Source: JAFAXD01 sp035472475
Lineage (GTDB): Bacteria; Pseudomonadota; Alphaproteobacteria; Rhizobiales; Xanthobacteraceae
NCBI GenBank assembly: GCA_035472475.1
Contig: DATIPA010000030.1
Span: 1 to 5,526 of the forward strand
DNA: 5,526 bases
Direction of reading: 5' to 3'
In this document: piece by piece, positions 5,316 through 5,526 of the stretch
Layout of the letters: each line of letters begins with the position of its first letter
Position numbering within the stretch: the first letter of the stretch is position 1
Position numbers and translations under genes: made by a program
The notes under the pieces: model-generated
What the model was told of the DNA's origin: nothing
Databases searched by the model: none
Seen by the model: only the letters and a program-made list of their open reading frames with translations

Positions 5316-5526
5316 TCAGGCCCTGGTGCGGGTGCGGATCATGAAGCCGTCGTAGGTGAATTCCGCGACCTGCCACCACAGATACTCGTCGTTGCGGAAC
5401 GGCACGATCGATTCCCAGACTTTCTTGTAGTCCGCGTTGGCGGCCGAGGTTTCGGCGTTGACCTCGTTCGACGCCTTCAGGCACGCCTCCATGATGGCGG
5501 TCGAGAACGGCCGCAGCTGCGTGCCC
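5316..5526 (-). CDS. TRAP transporter substrate-binding protein (DctP-type), C-terminal fragment
   Basis: Only the last 69 residues are in the window; the gene begins beyond the right edge. The stop is TGA read at 5318-5316. Seen: GTQLRPFSTAIMEACLKAS, then VPFRNDEYLWWQVAEFTYDGFMI, a C-terminal sequence typical of periplasmic binding proteins of TRAP transporters, in particular the subgroup annotated for mannitol/chloroaromatic or carboxylic-acid uptake. The full protein would be about 360 aa, exported, and would hand a carboxylate-type ligand to a DctQ/DctM membrane pair, not visible here. The family call rests on this terminal motif alone; the ligand is unknown. Confidence 0.75.
   Translation of the reverse strand, partial: GTQLRPFSTAIMEACLKASNEVNAETSAANADYKKVWESIVPFRNDEYLWWQVAEFTYDGFMIRTRTRA

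Overview
The window looks like chromosomal DNA of a GC-rich alphaproteobacterium, probably Hyphomicrobiales (Bradyrhizobium/Rhodopseudomonas-like). The reasons are strong G/C bias at third codon positions, which also produces long antisense open frames, the protein types present (LLM flavin monooxygenases, a TRAP transporter binding protein, a stand-alone HisE), and alphaproteobacterial-style sRNA architecture. This is inference from composition and protein type; no search was run. There are no tRNA or rRNA genes, CRISPR arrays, insertion sequences or transposase fragments.

Left part (1-3143): a catabolic-looking cluster. A luciferase-like (LLM class) flavin-dependent oxidoreductase runs leftward off the window edge from a TTG start at 961. 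Across a 215-bp divergent intergenic region, a two-gene rightward operon encodes an alpha/beta hydrolase (1177-1962) and a second LLM oxidoreductase (1959-3143). These two overlap by ATGA and are surely co-translated. Two FMN-type monooxygenases with a hydrolase suggest oxygenation of a small organic substrate followed by ester, lactone or C-C hydrolysis, but the substrate cannot be read from sequence.

Middle (3148-4428): a leftward pair, convergent with the operon above and separated from it by only 4 bp. A DedA/YqaA (VTT-domain) inner-membrane protein comes first. A secreted protein follows 18 bp downstream, with a Pro-rich linker, an Ala-rich helical segment and a C-terminal module with six cysteines.

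Intergenic region (4429-4883, 455 bp): the most unusual part. It has no convincing protein gene but is dense in signals on the + strand: an imperfect tandem repeat of about 20 bp, a perfect TATAAT, and then a predicted transcript of about 105 nt. That transcript has a 9-bp stem with a 16-nt loop that is almost all C, followed by a Rho-independent terminator whose loop is also C-rich. This is the layout expected of a trans-acting, anti-Shine-Dalgarno small RNA under a regulated promoter. Beyond it lie a perfect 9-bp inverted repeat, a small hairpin and a second strong terminator, which may mark a second small RNA or a read-through product.

Right end (4884-5526): leftward genes. The C-terminal 69 residues of a TRAP transporter substrate-binding protein are followed after about 50 bp by hisE (phosphoribosyl-ATP pyrophosphatase), which carries a basic C-terminal extension and has no other histidine gene in view.
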